Positions 1 through 8,568 are shown, numbered from the stretch's first letter. The stretch is DNA of 64,000 nucleotides from an uncultured Lachnospiraceae bacterium (GCA_910577045.1 CAJTLB010000012.1:54392-118391); one strand, 5' to 3'. Notes: generated by a model not told the origin, from the letters alone. Program-made: numbers and translations.

Positions 1-837
1 CTGCGTAAATCAAACTCTTTGGATGGGCTTTTATATGCAGAAGAAAAGGTAATTTGGCAAAAACATAGTACAGGGAAAATGGGGGCCCATATTTGGGCAC
101 CAGAATTACATTATTTAGATGGGGCATGGTATGTTTATTTTGCCGCTGGCGATGCAGAAGATATTTGGAAAATACGCCCATATGTCTTGAAATGTGAAGG
201 GCAGGAGCCAATTACAGATGTGTTTGTAGAATTAGGGCAGATGCAGGCCGCTGATAAAGATGAGTTTTCATTTCAAAATTTTTCTTTAGATGCAACTGTT
301 TTTGAAAGCATAGGGAGATATTACATGGTATGGGCAGAAAAAACAGGGGTAGGCAAGGGAATGTCAAACCTCTATATTGCCGAGATGGAAAGCCCAATAA
401 AGTTAAAAACAGTGCAAGTGTTATTAACTACGCCAGATTATCCATGGGAAAGAGAAGGATTTTGGGTAAACGAAGGACCAGCTATATTAAAACACAATGG
501 AAAAATATTTTTAACTTATTCTGCCAGTGCAACAGGGGCCTGTTATGCAATGGGAATGTTAAGTATAGAGGAAGGAAGCGATTTATTAGATCCAGCTTCT
601 TGGAAAAAAGAAAGAAACCCGGTGCTGTGTTCGGACGGGCAAAAAGAAATTTATGGGCCAGGGCATAATTCTTTTGTAAAGGCAGAAAATGGAAAAGACC
701 TTTGTATTTACCATGCAAGGACCTATAAAGAAATCAAGGGAGATCCACTTTGTGATCCAAACCGCCATACTATGCGGATGGAAATAGAGTGGAAAAATGA
801 GAAGCCAATCTTTGATTTTGGAAATAATATACAGTAA
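1..837 (+). CDS. GH43 family glycoside hydrolase, 5' truncated by window edge
   Basis: The reading frame is open from base 1, so the true start lies outside the window; 278 residues are visible. The protein is a five-bladed propeller glycosidase of family GH43 (arabinofuranosidase/xylosidase/arabinanase type). Visible family marks are the WAPELHY segment near the left edge, SLDATVFE with the pKa-modulating Asp, NEGPAILKHNGKIFLTYSAS with the general-acid Glu, and a late GPGHNSF segment carrying the metal/substrate His. The N-terminal catalytic-base Asp blade is missing because of the edge. No signal peptide can be judged. The C terminus ends soon after the propeller, so this is probably a single-domain cytoplasmic enzyme on arabinose- or xylose-containing oligosaccharides; exact substrate unknown. 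Confidence 0.85.
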   Translation: MRKSNSLDGLLYAEEKVIWQKHSTGKMGAHIWAPELHYLDGAWYVYFAAGDAEDIWKIRPYVLKCEGQEPITDVFVELGQMQAADKDEFSFQNFSLDATVFESIGRYYMVWAEKTGVGKGMSNLYIAEMESPIKLKTVQVLLTTPDYPWEREGFWVNEGPAILKHNGKIFLTYSASATGACYAMGMLSIEEGSDLLDPASWKKERNPVLCSDGQKEIYGPGHNSFVKAENGKDLCIYHARTYKEIKGDPLCDPNRHTMRMEIEWKNEKPIFDFGNNIQ

Positions 838-893
838 CAAAATGGGGAAATCGGCATATATTGTATATAGGAAACGGGGAAAAGAGATTACAT

Positions 894-986
894 ATGAAAA
901 TATGCAATCAGACTTTCTTTTACAAGGCAGTATCAAGAGCGAATATGCTCTCCGTTTCCCGTTGTTTAGTCGATTGCTTTATATAA
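894..986 (+). CDS. candidate 30-residue Cys-containing peptide, or part of a leader RNA
   Basis: A 30-codon frame starts with ATG after a purine-rich GGGGAAAAGAG stretch and ends 11 bases before a terminator, just ahead of a LytTR/GHKL pair and two ABC exporters. It has Cys at positions 4, 24 and 28 and ends CLVDCFI. A precursor peptide in that place would fit peptide signalling, but frames this short arise by chance. The segment also holds a long-range pairing (GGAAACGG at 870-877 with CCGTTTCC at 952-959), so it could instead be a structured RNA. Not recognised as any known family. Confidence 0.2.
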   Translation: MKICNQTFFYKAVSRANMLSVSRCLVDCFI

Positions 987-997
987 AAGCTATGGGA

Positions 998-1030
998 AAA
1001 GGGATATCCTTTATGGGATATCCTTTTTTC
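998..1030 (+). terminator. rho-independent terminator
   Basis: GGATATCC at 1002-1009 pairs with the identical palindromic octamer at 1016-1023, followed by six T. It separates the GH43 gene (and any short transcript at 840-990) from the LytTR regulator. Confidence 0.8.
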
Positions 1031-1091
1031 TTATATTTACATTTTAACCTAAAACCAATATAATATGGGAAAAGGGCATGGGGGATTATTT

Positions 1092-1790
1092 ATGGTATAC
1101 CATATAGCGATATGTGATGACAATAAAGCAGATATTCAATATATACAAAAGCTTTTACAGCAATGGGGAGAAACGAACCATCTTGTTTTAAAAATAGAGT
1201 GTTTTCCAAGCGCGGAGGCATTTTTATTTTGCTATGCAGAGGATAAAACCTTTGATATTTTATTATTAGATGTAGAGATGGGCCAGATGAATGGGGTAGA
1301 GCTTGCGCATAAAATCCGTGAAGGGAATGATACAATACAAATTGTATTTGTTACAGGCTATACAGATTATCTTGCAGATGGGTATGATGTGGCAGCACTG
1401 CATTATTTAGTAAAGCCAGTAGAGAATAAGAAATTTTTTACCGTACTGGAACGGGCAAGGAATATGCTGCTGCGGCAGGAGCAAAAAATCCAATTATCTG
1501 TGTTAGGGGAAACCGTACAAGTGCCGTTATATGAGATAAAGTATATAGAGGTAAGGGGAAATTATGTTACAATACATGCAAAAGAAGATTTTACAGTAAA
1601 GTCTACATTAGGGGAAATAGAAAAGAGGCTAGATTCTTCTTTTTTCCGTACAGGAAGGACATATATTTTAAATCTTGGTTTTATTCGCAGGGTAAGTAAA
1701 ATACAGGTAGAATTGTCAGGGGGAGAAATTATTCCTCTGCCAAGAGGGGCATATAAGGCATTAAACCAAGCAATTATATGTAAAACATAA
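1092..1790 (+). CDS. LytTR-family response regulator
   Basis: 232 residues. The N-terminal receiver domain (about 1-125) has the acidic pair in ICDD, the phospho-acceptor Asp60 in DILLLDVEM, the conserved Thr/Gly in VTGYTDY and Lys in LVKPV. The C-terminal half (about 135-232) is a LytTR DNA-binding domain (IKYIEVRGNYVTIH; FFRTGRTYILNL). I chose ATG 1092 because GGGGGA lies 6 bases upstream and the sequence begins MVYHIAICDD; an upstream ATG at 1065 would add nine unrelated residues. The GHKL kinase follows after 31 bases. The likely target is the direct repeat at 2551-2582 before the ABC exporters (inference). Confidence 0.9.
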   Translation: MVYHIAICDDNKADIQYIQKLLQQWGETNHLVLKIECFPSAEAFLFCYAEDKTFDILLLDVEMGQMNGVELAHKIREGNDTIQIVFVTGYTDYLADGYDVAALHYLVKPVENKKFFTVLERARNMLLRQEQKIQLSVLGETVQVPLYEIKYIEVRGNYVTIHAKEDFTVKSTLGEIEKRLDSSFFRTGRTYILNLGFIRRVSKIQVELSGGEIIPLPRGAYKALNQAIICKT

Positions 1791-1821
1791 ATAGTTACTT
1801 TTTTTGGATGGAGGAAGAAAA

Positions 1822-2484
1822 ATGTCTATTTTATCAAAATTAATTGATAAGAGGATTGCTGTATACCAACAAGAGCTTTTAAAAACACATTATGATGAAG
1901 TAGAAAATATGTACAAGCAGATGAGAGGCTGGCGCCATGATTACCGGAACCATATCCAAACAATGAAAAGTTATGTGTCACTTGGGGATATAGAGTCAAT
2001 TAAACGATATTTAGATGAGTTAGATACGGATCTTACTACCGTAGATACAACAATTAAAACGGGCAACCGTATGACAGATGCTATTTTAAATAGTAAAATT
2101 TCATTGGCAAAATCAAAGCAGATTAAAGTAATAGCAGATGCGCATATTCCAGTAGAGCTTCATATATCAGAGATTGATTTATGTGTAATTATTGGGAATC
2201 TATTTGACAATGCGATTGAGGCTAGTATGAAACTTCCAGAAGCAGAACGGTTAATACGGGTTTATATGGATATGAAGGGGACACAGCTTTATATTTCATT
2301 TACCAATTTTACAGCTTTTTTAAAGCAAGTGAAGATAGGAGGGCTTTATTTATCTTCAAAAGGGATAGGGCATGGGTTTGGGTTAAAACGAATTGATAAT
2401 ATTGTGAAAAGGCTTGGTGGTTATTTAAACTGTAATAGTGAGGATGGAGCTTTTACAACAGAAATTTTATTGCCTCAGGAATAA
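1822..2484 (+). CDS. short GHKL sensor histidine kinase without membrane domain
   Basis: 220 residues. Dimerisation helices carry His39 in GWRHDYRNH, followed by the GHKL ATPase domain with the N box NLFDNAIEAS and the G box GHGFGLKRIDNI. It resembles the catalytic half of AgrC/VirS kinases, but the usual five to seven N-terminal membrane helices are absent: the sequence before His39 is a charged helix. The start is ATG 1822 with GGAGG eight bases upstream; an in-frame TTG further up is less likely. It forms an operon with the LytTR regulator. It must sense a cytoplasmic cue or work with a membrane partner, perhaps the neighbouring ABC exporter (inference). Confidence 0.88.
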   Translation: MSILSKLIDKRIAVYQQELLKTHYDEVENMYKQMRGWRHDYRNHIQTMKSYVSLGDIESIKRYLDELDTDLTTVDTTIKTGNRMTDAILNSKISLAKSKQIKVIADAHIPVELHISEIDLCVIIGNLFDNAIEASMKLPEAERLIRVYMDMKGTQLYISFTNFTAFLKQVKIGGLYLSSKGIGHGFGLKRIDNIVKRLGGYLNCNSEDGAFTTEILLPQE

Positions 2485-2490
2485 TAAAGG

Positions 2491-2520
2491 AAGCTGCTGC
2501 AGGAGAGTAGCAGTTTTTTT
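2491..2520 (+). terminator. terminator after the LytTR/GHKL pair
   Basis: AAGCTGCT at 2491-2498 pairs with AGCAGTTT at 2509-2516 (one G-T pair) and runs into T residues. It sets the two-component pair apart from the ABC exporter genes. Confidence 0.65.
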
Positions 2521-2550
2521 GTGTTATTGGCAATGGTATAGTATGGTCAG

Positions 2551-2582
2551 TTTATCATCCAAGAAGGACAATTTGTCATCCA
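2551..2582 (+). promoter_or_regulatory. direct repeat, candidate LytTR binding site
   Basis: TTTATCATCCA (2551-2561) and TTTGTCATCCA (2572-2582) match at 10 of 11 positions and start exactly 21 bp apart, two helical turns. LytTR regulators (for example AgrA, ComE, VirR) bind imperfect direct repeats with this period just upstream of weak promoters. It lies 75 bases before the ABC exporter start and after the terminator of the LytTR operon, with an A/T-rich -10-like GATAAAAT near 2606. Confidence 0.55.
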
Positions 2583-2656
2583 GATATGTTATTTTTTTTA
2601 TTTGGGATAAAATAAAGGAAGGAAGTTATAAAAAGGAAAGAAGGGCATACATAAAA

Positions 2657-4489
2657 ATGGAAAGGAAAAAGAACAAAAAGCCTCAATATAATATGTGGCA
2701 GAATACAAAATATATGTTTCAAACGGTACATAGGTGCCGGCATTATAGTGTAATTGTAGTCTGTATATTATTGGCAGTATTCCAAGTTTGTTCCAGGCTG
2801 ACAGAATTATTTTTGTCGCCAGTTATTTTAAGCTGTGTCGAACGGGCGGTATCATTAAAGGAATTAGTGGGGACAATATTATTTTTTTCAATATTAATGT
2901 TTGTGTGGAGTGGGCTGACAGCTTATTTAAAAACAGCAAAACAGTCTGGAAGGATTTCTGTACGAAGCAAGATGATTGTAGATTTAATTTATAAGGCATG
3001 CAGCACTTCTTATCCCAACTTAGAAGACCAGGATATTATTAAGATGAAACAAAATGCACATGATGCAGTAAGTGGCAATCATAAAGGGACAGAAGCTGTT
3101 TGGGATACGTATACAATGATTATACAAAATATAGCAGGTTTTGTGATTTATTTGTTTCTTTTAACAGCCACAGACCCTATTATAATAGGGATTACTATTA
3201 TCACAACAATATTAGGCTATATGGCAAATTTGTATGTAAGAGATTGGAGGTATAACCATAAAGAAGAGGAAGCAGAGTATTTAAACCGATCTTATTATGT
3301 GCTAAGGAAGGCAGAAGAAGTAAAAATTGCAAAAGATTTGCGTATTTTTGGCATGGGAGAATGGCTGGAAGATATATATAATAATGCAATAAGGCTTTGT
3401 AGGAGATTTTTTGCAAAAGTAGAAAAAAGAAAATTGGCAGCAGATATATGGAGTGTTTTGCTTGCTTTTTTAAGGAACGGCATTGCTTATATTTATCTTC
3501 TTTCTATAACTTTAAAACAACAACTTCCTGCATCTCAGTTTTTATTATATTTTGCAGTAGTGGGAGGATTTACCTCTTGGATTAATGGGATTTTAAGTAG
3601 TTTTGGGAAGTTATATGAACAAAGTATTGATATTTCTAAAGTAAGAGAATTTATGGATATAAAGGAACCATTTATATTTGAAAAAGGGGAAAAGGTTACG
3701 CCAGCTAGTTTTTCAGAGTATTGTTTAGAATTAAAGGATGTGTCCTTCCGCTATCCAGGGGCAGAAAAAGATACCTTACACCATATTAACCTATTAATCC
3801 AACCTGGGGAGAAACTTGCTGTAGTAGGGTTAAATGGGGCAGGAAAAACGACATTGGTAAAATTGTTATGTGGATATTATGATCCAACAGAAGGGCAGGT
3901 ACTTTTAAATGGAAGGGATATCAGGCAGTTTAATAGAAAGGATTATTATACCTTATTTTCAGCCGTATTCCAAGAATTTTCGGTATTGGAAGTGCAGTTA
4001 TCAGAAAATATTACACAATCCTATCAAAATATGGATATGGAACTTGTAAAGGAATGTGTAGAAAAAGCTGGGCTGAAAGAAAAAATAGAAAGCTTGCCCC
4101 AAAAATACCAAACACATCTTGGCAAGAAGATATTTGAAGATGGCATAGAATTGTCAGGCGGTGAGATGCAGCGCCTTATGTTAGCCCGTGCCTTGTATAA
4201 AAATGCCCCTATTTTAGTTTTGGATGAACCAACGGCAGCACTTGATCCTTTAGCAGAACATGATATATACCAAAAATACCATACAATGATGAAAGGGCGG
4301 ACAAGTATATATATTAGCCATCGTTTGGCTTCTACCCGTTTTTGTGACCGTATTATTTATTTAAAAAATGGGAGGATAGAAGAGTCGGGGACACATAAAG
4401 AGTTATTAGATTTTGGGGGAGAATATGCAGAAATGTTCCAGGTACAAAGTAAATACTATAAGGAGGAGAATTATGGGACAGAAGGATAG
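2657..4489 (+). CDS. ABC exporter half-transporter, permease-ATPase (first of pair)
   Basis: 610 residues: an N-terminal six-helix ABC exporter membrane domain (about 40-330), then a nucleotide-binding domain with Walker A GLNGAGKTTL, signature LSGGEMQRL, Walker B ILVLDEPTAALDP with catalytic Glu, and the H-loop His in YISHR. There is no C39 peptidase domain. I start at ATG 2657 (MERKK) because the longer open frame overlaps the kinase gene and the terminator. The second half-transporter overlaps its end by 17 bases, so the two proteins probably form a heterodimer. Cargo is unknown; a peptide or lipid is likely from the context of a LytTR pair and a CPBP protease. Confidence 0.9.
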   Translation: MERKKNKKPQYNMWQNTKYMFQTVHRCRHYSVIVVCILLAVFQVCSRLTELFLSPVILSCVERAVSLKELVGTILFFSILMFVWSGLTAYLKTAKQSGRISVRSKMIVDLIYKACSTSYPNLEDQDIIKMKQNAHDAVSGNHKGTEAVWDTYTMIIQNIAGFVIYLFLLTATDPIIIGITIITTILGYMANLYVRDWRYNHKEEEAEYLNRSYYVLRKAEEVKIAKDLRIFGMGEWLEDIYNNAIRLCRRFFAKVEKRKLAADIWSVLLAFLRNGIAYIYLLSITLKQQLPASQFLLYFAVVGGFTSWINGILSSFGKLYEQSIDISKVREFMDIKEPFIFEKGEKVTPASFSEYCLELKDVSFRYPGAEKDTLHHINLLIQPGEKLAVVGLNGAGKTTLVKLLCGYYDPTEGQVLLNGRDIRQFNRKDYYTLFSAVFQEFSVLEVQLSENITQSYQNMDMELVKECVEKAGLKEKIESLPQKYQTHLGKKIFEDGIELSGGEMQRLMLARALYKNAPILVLDEPTAALDPLAEHDIYQKYHTMMKGRTSIYISHRLASTRFCDRIIYLKNGRIEESGTHKELLDFGGEYAEMFQVQSKYYKEENYGTEG

Positions 4490-6335
4490 GGTAACATGGA
4501 GGGAAGCCATTCTGCTTCATAAGAGAGGGTTTCAGTTGTATAGTAAACAATGTCCAAAAGCATTTCTTTCATTAGGGATGTTTGCTGTAATAAAAGCGTT
4601 ATCACCATATCTTTCTATCTATCTTTCTGCACTGTTAGTGAATGAATTAGCAGGTAGGCGGGATATAAGCCGTATTGTGTTTCTTACGACAGTTACCATT
4701 TTGTCTACATTTGGGATAGGATTGCTGACAGAAGGAATCAAACATTGGAAGGAATATGAAAATGTATTACGTTGGCAGGCAAAGGATAAAATCTTTATTA
4801 ATAAAATGATGGAAATGGATTTTGCGGATATAGATAAAGCAAAAACCCATGAACTATATGCCCAGATAGAACAAAACCAGCAAATGGGAGGCTGGGGGCT
4901 TGCGGTTATACCAAAATATTTTGAGACAGGCTTAAGTGCCGTGCTTAGTATTTTAGGAGCCATCTTTTTAACAGTAGGGATGTTTTTAAAAAAGGTGGAA
5001 GATCCAAAATGGGCGATAGTAAACCATCCCATTTTTATTGTTATAATTGTTGCTGCAATGTTTGGCACTACGGCGTTATCAGCGTTTTTATCTACAAAAT
5101 CAAATGAGTATTATTCCAATTTTGCAAAAGAGGGGAGGTTTGGCAATAATATTTTTAGTTTTTTTGGACGTGCAGTTACAGATAAAAGACGTGCAATAGA
5201 TATGCGGATGTACAATCAGCAGGATATTTGCAAATATTATTTTACTACTTATAATGTGTTTGGTATAGGCGCAAAAATGAGTAAAATGGCATGGGGGATT
5301 TGTGGAATATTAAATGCGTTATCTTCTGCAGTATCCTTTATCTTTCAGTGTTTTATTTATATATTTGTTTGCTTAAAAGCATGGGCAGGTGCCTTTGGGG
5401 TAGGTTCTGTTACACAATATATTGGTGCGGTAACTGCCTTATTTCTTGCCGTGGAAAATTTATTGCAGATAATGGGGTATATGAAAAATAATACAAAATT
5501 TTTAAAGACGGTATTTGAATTTTTGGATATACCAAATCAAATGTACCAGGGGAGTTTAACAATAGAGAAGCGATCAGATTATAAATATGAAATAGAATTT
5601 CGTAATGTGTCTTTTTGTTATCCAGGTTCTGGGATATGGGCATTAAAAAATGTAAACTTGGTTTTCCAGATAGGGGAAAGGCTTGCTATTGTAGGAGAAA
5701 ATGGTTCAGGAAAGACAACCTTTATAAAGTTGCTTTGTAGGCTTTATGATCCGCAAGAAGGGCAGATTTTATTAAATGGCATTGATATCCGAAAGTATAA
5801 TTATAAAGAATATATATCAATATTTTCTGTAGTATTCCAGGATTTTCAATTATTATCAGCTAGTTTAGGGGAAAATATAGCGGCAGGGGCATATTATAAT
5901 AAAGAGATGGCAGAAAAATGCCTTAGGAATGCAGGTTTTGAAGAACGGTTAAAACAAATGCCAAATGGCCTTGCAACCAATATTTATAAAGAATTTGACC
6001 AAAAGGGTGTAGAAATATCCGGTGGGGAGGCACAAAAAATTGCACTTGCCCGCGCTTTGTATAAAGATGCCCCATTTATTATATTAGATGAACCAACTGC
6101 CGCCTTAGATCCAGTGGCGGAACAAGAAGTATATGAAAAATTTAATGAAATAACAGGGGATAAAACAGCAATATATATTAGCCATCGTTTATCGTCTTGT
6201 AAGTTTTGTGATAAAATTGCTGTTTTTCATAAAGGGAGTATTGTGGAGTATGGGAGCCATCAAGAATTAGTAAGGAACAAAGAAAGTAAATATTATCAAT
6301 TGTGGTCTGCACAGGCACAATATTATACCAATTAA
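4473..6335 (+). CDS. ABC exporter half-transporter, permease-ATPase (second of pair)
   Basis: 620 residues with a membrane domain (about 25-335) and an ATPase domain: Walker A GENGSGKTTF, signature ISGGEAQKI, Walker B FIILDEPTAALDP, H-loop YISHR. Both halves keep the catalytic Glu, so neither site is obviously degenerate. The start is ATG 4473, with AGGAGGAG five bases upstream inside the end of the first half-transporter gene; this translational coupling supports a heterodimer. The gene is followed directly by the palindromic element at 6340-6422, which separates it from the convergent CPBP gene. Confidence 0.9.
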   Translation: MGQKDRVTWREAILLHKRGFQLYSKQCPKAFLSLGMFAVIKALSPYLSIYLSALLVNELAGRRDISRIVFLTTVTILSTFGIGLLTEGIKHWKEYENVLRWQAKDKIFINKMMEMDFADIDKAKTHELYAQIEQNQQMGGWGLAVIPKYFETGLSAVLSILGAIFLTVGMFLKKVEDPKWAIVNHPIFIVIIVAAMFGTTALSAFLSTKSNEYYSNFAKEGRFGNNIFSFFGRAVTDKRRAIDMRMYNQQDICKYYFTTYNVFGIGAKMSKMAWGICGILNALSSAVSFIFQCFIYIFVCLKAWAGAFGVGSVTQYIGAVTALFLAVENLLQIMGYMKNNTKFLKTVFEFLDIPNQMYQGSLTIEKRSDYKYEIEFRNVSFCYPGSGIWALKNVNLVFQIGERLAIVGENGSGKTTFIKLLCRLYDPQEGQILLNGIDIRKYNYKEYISIFSVVFQDFQLLSASLGENIAAGAYYNKEMAEKCLRNAGFEERLKQMPNGLATNIYKEFDQKGVEISGGEAQKIALARALYKDAPFIILDEPTAALDPVAEQEVYEKFNEITGDKTAIYISHRLSSCKFCDKIAVFHKGSIVEYGSHQELVRNKESKYYQLWSAQAQYYTN

Positions 6336-6339
6336 AAGA

Positions 6340-6422
6340 AGCTGTTGCAAAATAAAATATTTATACAATATAGTAAATATTCTATGCTCTATATGGTATC
6401 AAGTTATTATTTTGCAACAGCT
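6340..6422. repeat. intergenic palindromic repeat, family P copy 1
   Basis: A perfect 16-bp inverted repeat (AGCTGTTGCAAAATAA, 6340-6355; complement 6407-6422) continues inward imperfectly to a small loop, and includes TACAATATAG. A second copy with the same plan lies at 35522-35610. T residues after the right arm and A residues before the left arm let it act as a two-way terminator between convergent genes. Confidence 0.75.
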
Positions 6423-6446
6423 CTTTTTGTAGGTTATTATTAGAGA

Positions 6447-7349
6447 TTACATGAAGATAACCAAAATAAACATAATAATGCAGGAAATAAAATATAATAT
6501 CATGCCAATATTTAGATAGTAGGTTTTAAAACGCTCGAAGCCTTTTAACTGGAATTCGCCTTCTTCTAATACAACCCGTTTTGCGTTAAGTATAGCAAGG
6601 ATAATGCCAGCAATTAAAAAGACCCAGACTAATAAACCTGCAATTAGGACAAAGGCAATATTAGAGCTATTAGCAAGAAGGGGCATAATAGCGGAGCCAA
6701 ATAAGTTGACTAATATATGCAATGCTATGCTGTAACGGATATCATTGGTACGGATTACGATATAGGCAAAAATCATGCCTAAAACAAGCGCGTATAATGC
6801 TTGGGAAAGATTGCCATGGAATAAGGAAAAAGCAAGGGCACTAACCCAAATAGCAGATTTATCCCCATAAGGGCGCAAACGGTCTAATAGTAATTTGCGG
6901 AAAATGATTTCTTCAATAATAGGGGCAGAAATAGCTACAACAAAGATCTGTAAAGGAAGATTTTGGTTTGCCAGTACAGCATCTAAAGGATTGCCTACAG
7001 GAGAATGTTTTAGTAACCCAATAAGGAAGTTAATTCCTATACTTACAAAATTAAACAGGTAAGTTGCCCCCATACAAATAATAAATATTTTAATAAAAGC
7101 CCCAACGGATAATTTACTTTTTTCTTTTATAGGAAGAGGTTCTTTTGGCTTCATTAAAATATAATAAAGTGAAAGCCCACATACGTGCATAGTAATAAAG
7201 ACGAGTGCCATAGAAAACCAAGAACTCTCTAAAAGCCCTGGCGAGAGAAGCGTGGCTAAAAGAGTAATGCCAATTTGCAAGGCATTCACTACAACTATTA
7301 CAAGAAATAGGCAAAGCCCCATATAAGAAAAATTCTTTTTATGTTCCAT
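6447..7349 (-). CDS. CPBP (CAAX/Abi) family intramembrane metalloprotease
   Basis: 300 residues with about eight hydrophobic segments. The family's motif 1 is Glu146-Glu147 in PIIEEIIFRKLL, and motif 2 is His178 in FSLFHGNLSQ; these form the glutamate/histidine active site in the membrane. Known members process prenylated proteins, mature peptides or give immunity to bacteriocins. It converges with the ABC exporter pair, across the palindromic element, which is suggestive of a shared role in peptide handling, but it is not in the same operon. asnA lies just upstream on the same strand, about 35 bases away. Confidence 0.88.
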   Translation of the reverse strand: MEHKKNFSYMGLCLFLVIVVVNALQIGITLLATLLSPGLLESSWFSMALVFITMHVCGLSLYYILMKPKEPLPIKEKSKLSVGAFIKIFIICMGATYLFNFVSIGINFLIGLLKHSPVGNPLDAVLANQNLPLQIFVVAISAPIIEEIIFRKLLLDRLRPYGDKSAIWVSALAFSLFHGNLSQALYALVLGMIFAYIVIRTNDIRYSIALHILVNLFGSAIMPLLANSSNIAFVLIAGLLVWVFLIAGIILAILNAKRVVLEEGEFQLKGFERFKTYYLNIGMILYFISCIIMFILVIFM

Positions 7350-7384
7350 ATAATTAATTCCTTTCTTAAGTGTAACAAAAAATG

Positions 7385-8392
7385 TTACAGTAACATAATC
7401 TGGTGTTTTTTACATTCCTTTCTCATTTCAGATGGCCAAAGGCTTGCCTGTACCTCCCCTACATGTGCTTTATCTAGTAAAAGCATACATAAACGGGACT
7501 GCCCAATGCCGCCGCCGATAGTATAAGGAAGTTCTTTCTTTAATAACATGCTATGGAATGGAAGGTTTAGGCGATCTTCACAACCAGCCGTTTTTAATTG
7601 GGAAAGAAGAGAATCCTCATCAACACGGATCCCCATGCTGGAAATTTCTAAAGCACAGTTTAAATTTTCATACCAGAATAAAATATCCCCATTTAATTCC
7701 CAATCATCATAGTCTGGCGCCCTGCCATCATGTGGTTTGCCGTTAGTTAATGCCCCGCCGATTTTCATTAAAAAGACACAGCCCAGTTCCTTGGTAATTA
7801 AATTTTCTCTTTCCTTTGGGGTTTTATCTGGATAACGGTCTAATAGTTCTTGTGAAGTAATAAAGTGGATTTCGTCAGGCAGTTTTTTTACTGCTTGTGG
7901 GTATTTATACCATACTTCATGTTCCATATGTTTAATAATTTTAAAAATGGTTTGTACAGTAGATTTTAGGGTATCTATAGTACGGTCTTCTTTGGCAATC
8001 ACTTTTTCCCAGTCCCATTGATCGACATAGCAAGAATGAAGGTTATCTAATTCCTCATCCCGGCGGATTGCGTTCATATTTGTGTACAAGCCTTCCCCGA
8101 TAGAGAAACCATATTCTAAAAGAGCCATTCTTTTCCACTTGGCAAGTGAGTGGACTACTTCGATTTCTTCTTTAGGGATTCCTAAAATATCAAAAGAAAC
8201 AGGACGTTCTACCCCATTTAGGTTATCGTTTAAACCAGAACTTTTTTCAACAAAAAGTGGGGCAGAGATACGTTCTAGGTTCATTTCTTTTCCAAATTCC
8301 TTTTGAAAAGTGTCACGGATATACTTAATTGCTTCTTCTGTCTCGCGGATAGATAAACGAGGATTGTAATCTTTTGGTATTATTAGTGACAT
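7385..8392 (-). CDS. asnA: aspartate-ammonia ligase (asparagine synthetase A)
   Basis: 335 residues, matching the usual 330. The enzyme makes asparagine from aspartate, ammonia and ATP and has a class II tRNA-synthetase-like fold. Recognisable segments are RISAPLFVEKSSGLNDNLNG near residues 45-65, VQTIFKIIKHME, and the C-terminal GGGIGQSRLCMLLL motif. I start at MSLIIPKDY because GGAGG sits at the right distance (TGGAGGTGAACAGTATATG); an in-frame ATG ten codons upstream lacks a ribosome site. A promoter is visible at 8431-8459. The leader is too short for a T-box. Confidence 0.96.
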   Translation of the reverse strand: MSLIIPKDYNPRLSIRETEEAIKYIRDTFQKEFGKEMNLERISAPLFVEKSSGLNDNLNGVERPVSFDILGIPKEEIEVVHSLAKWKRMALLEYGFSIGEGLYTNMNAIRRDEELDNLHSCYVDQWDWEKVIAKEDRTIDTLKSTVQTIFKIIKHMEHEVWYKYPQAVKKLPDEIHFITSQELLDRYPDKTPKERENLITKELGCVFLMKIGGALTNGKPHDGRAPDYDDWELNGDILFWYENLNCALEISSMGIRVDEDSLLSQLKTAGCEDRLNLPFHSMLLKKELPYTIGGGIGQSRLCMLLLDKAHVGEVQASLWPSEMRKECKKHQIMLL

Positions 8393-8430
8393 ATACTGTT
8401 CACCTCCAGGTTTTAAATTCATACTTTACT

Positions 8431-8459
8431 ATAGTACCACGTTTGAGTGGAAAAATCAA
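8431..8459 (-). promoter_or_regulatory. sigma-A type promoter for asnA
   Basis: On the minus strand: TTGATT (8454-8459), 17-bp spacer, TACTAT (8431-8436) with a TGG just before it. The transcript would start about 45 bases before the asnA start codon, leaving no room for a riboswitch. Confidence 0.6.
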
Positions 8460-8540
8460 ATATCTTAATAGTAAAGTTATATTATGGGTAGAAAATGTCT
8501 TAATAAGCAATTTTATGTTGTAACTGGCAGTTTTAGAAGA

Positions 8541-8568
8541 TAAAGCATCTATAGGAGTATGCCGATAT
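8541..8568 (+). promoter_or_regulatory. sigma-28 (SigD) type promoter
   Basis: TAAA (8541-8544), 16-bp spacer, GCCGATAT (8561-8568). The -10 octamer matches the Bacillus SigD / flagellar sigma-28 consensus exactly and the spacer is within the accepted 14-16. It lies 46 bases before the coiled-coil gene. Confidence 0.75.

Noticed and set aside
797..1063. 88-codon plus-strand frame after the GH43 gene
   Set aside because: No ribosome site, runs through the GH43 end and the terminator hairpin, and gives no protein-like pattern.
4619..5068. 149-codon minus-strand frame
   Set aside because: Lies wholly antisense to the second ABC exporter gene, whose helices and motifs are clear; shadow frame.
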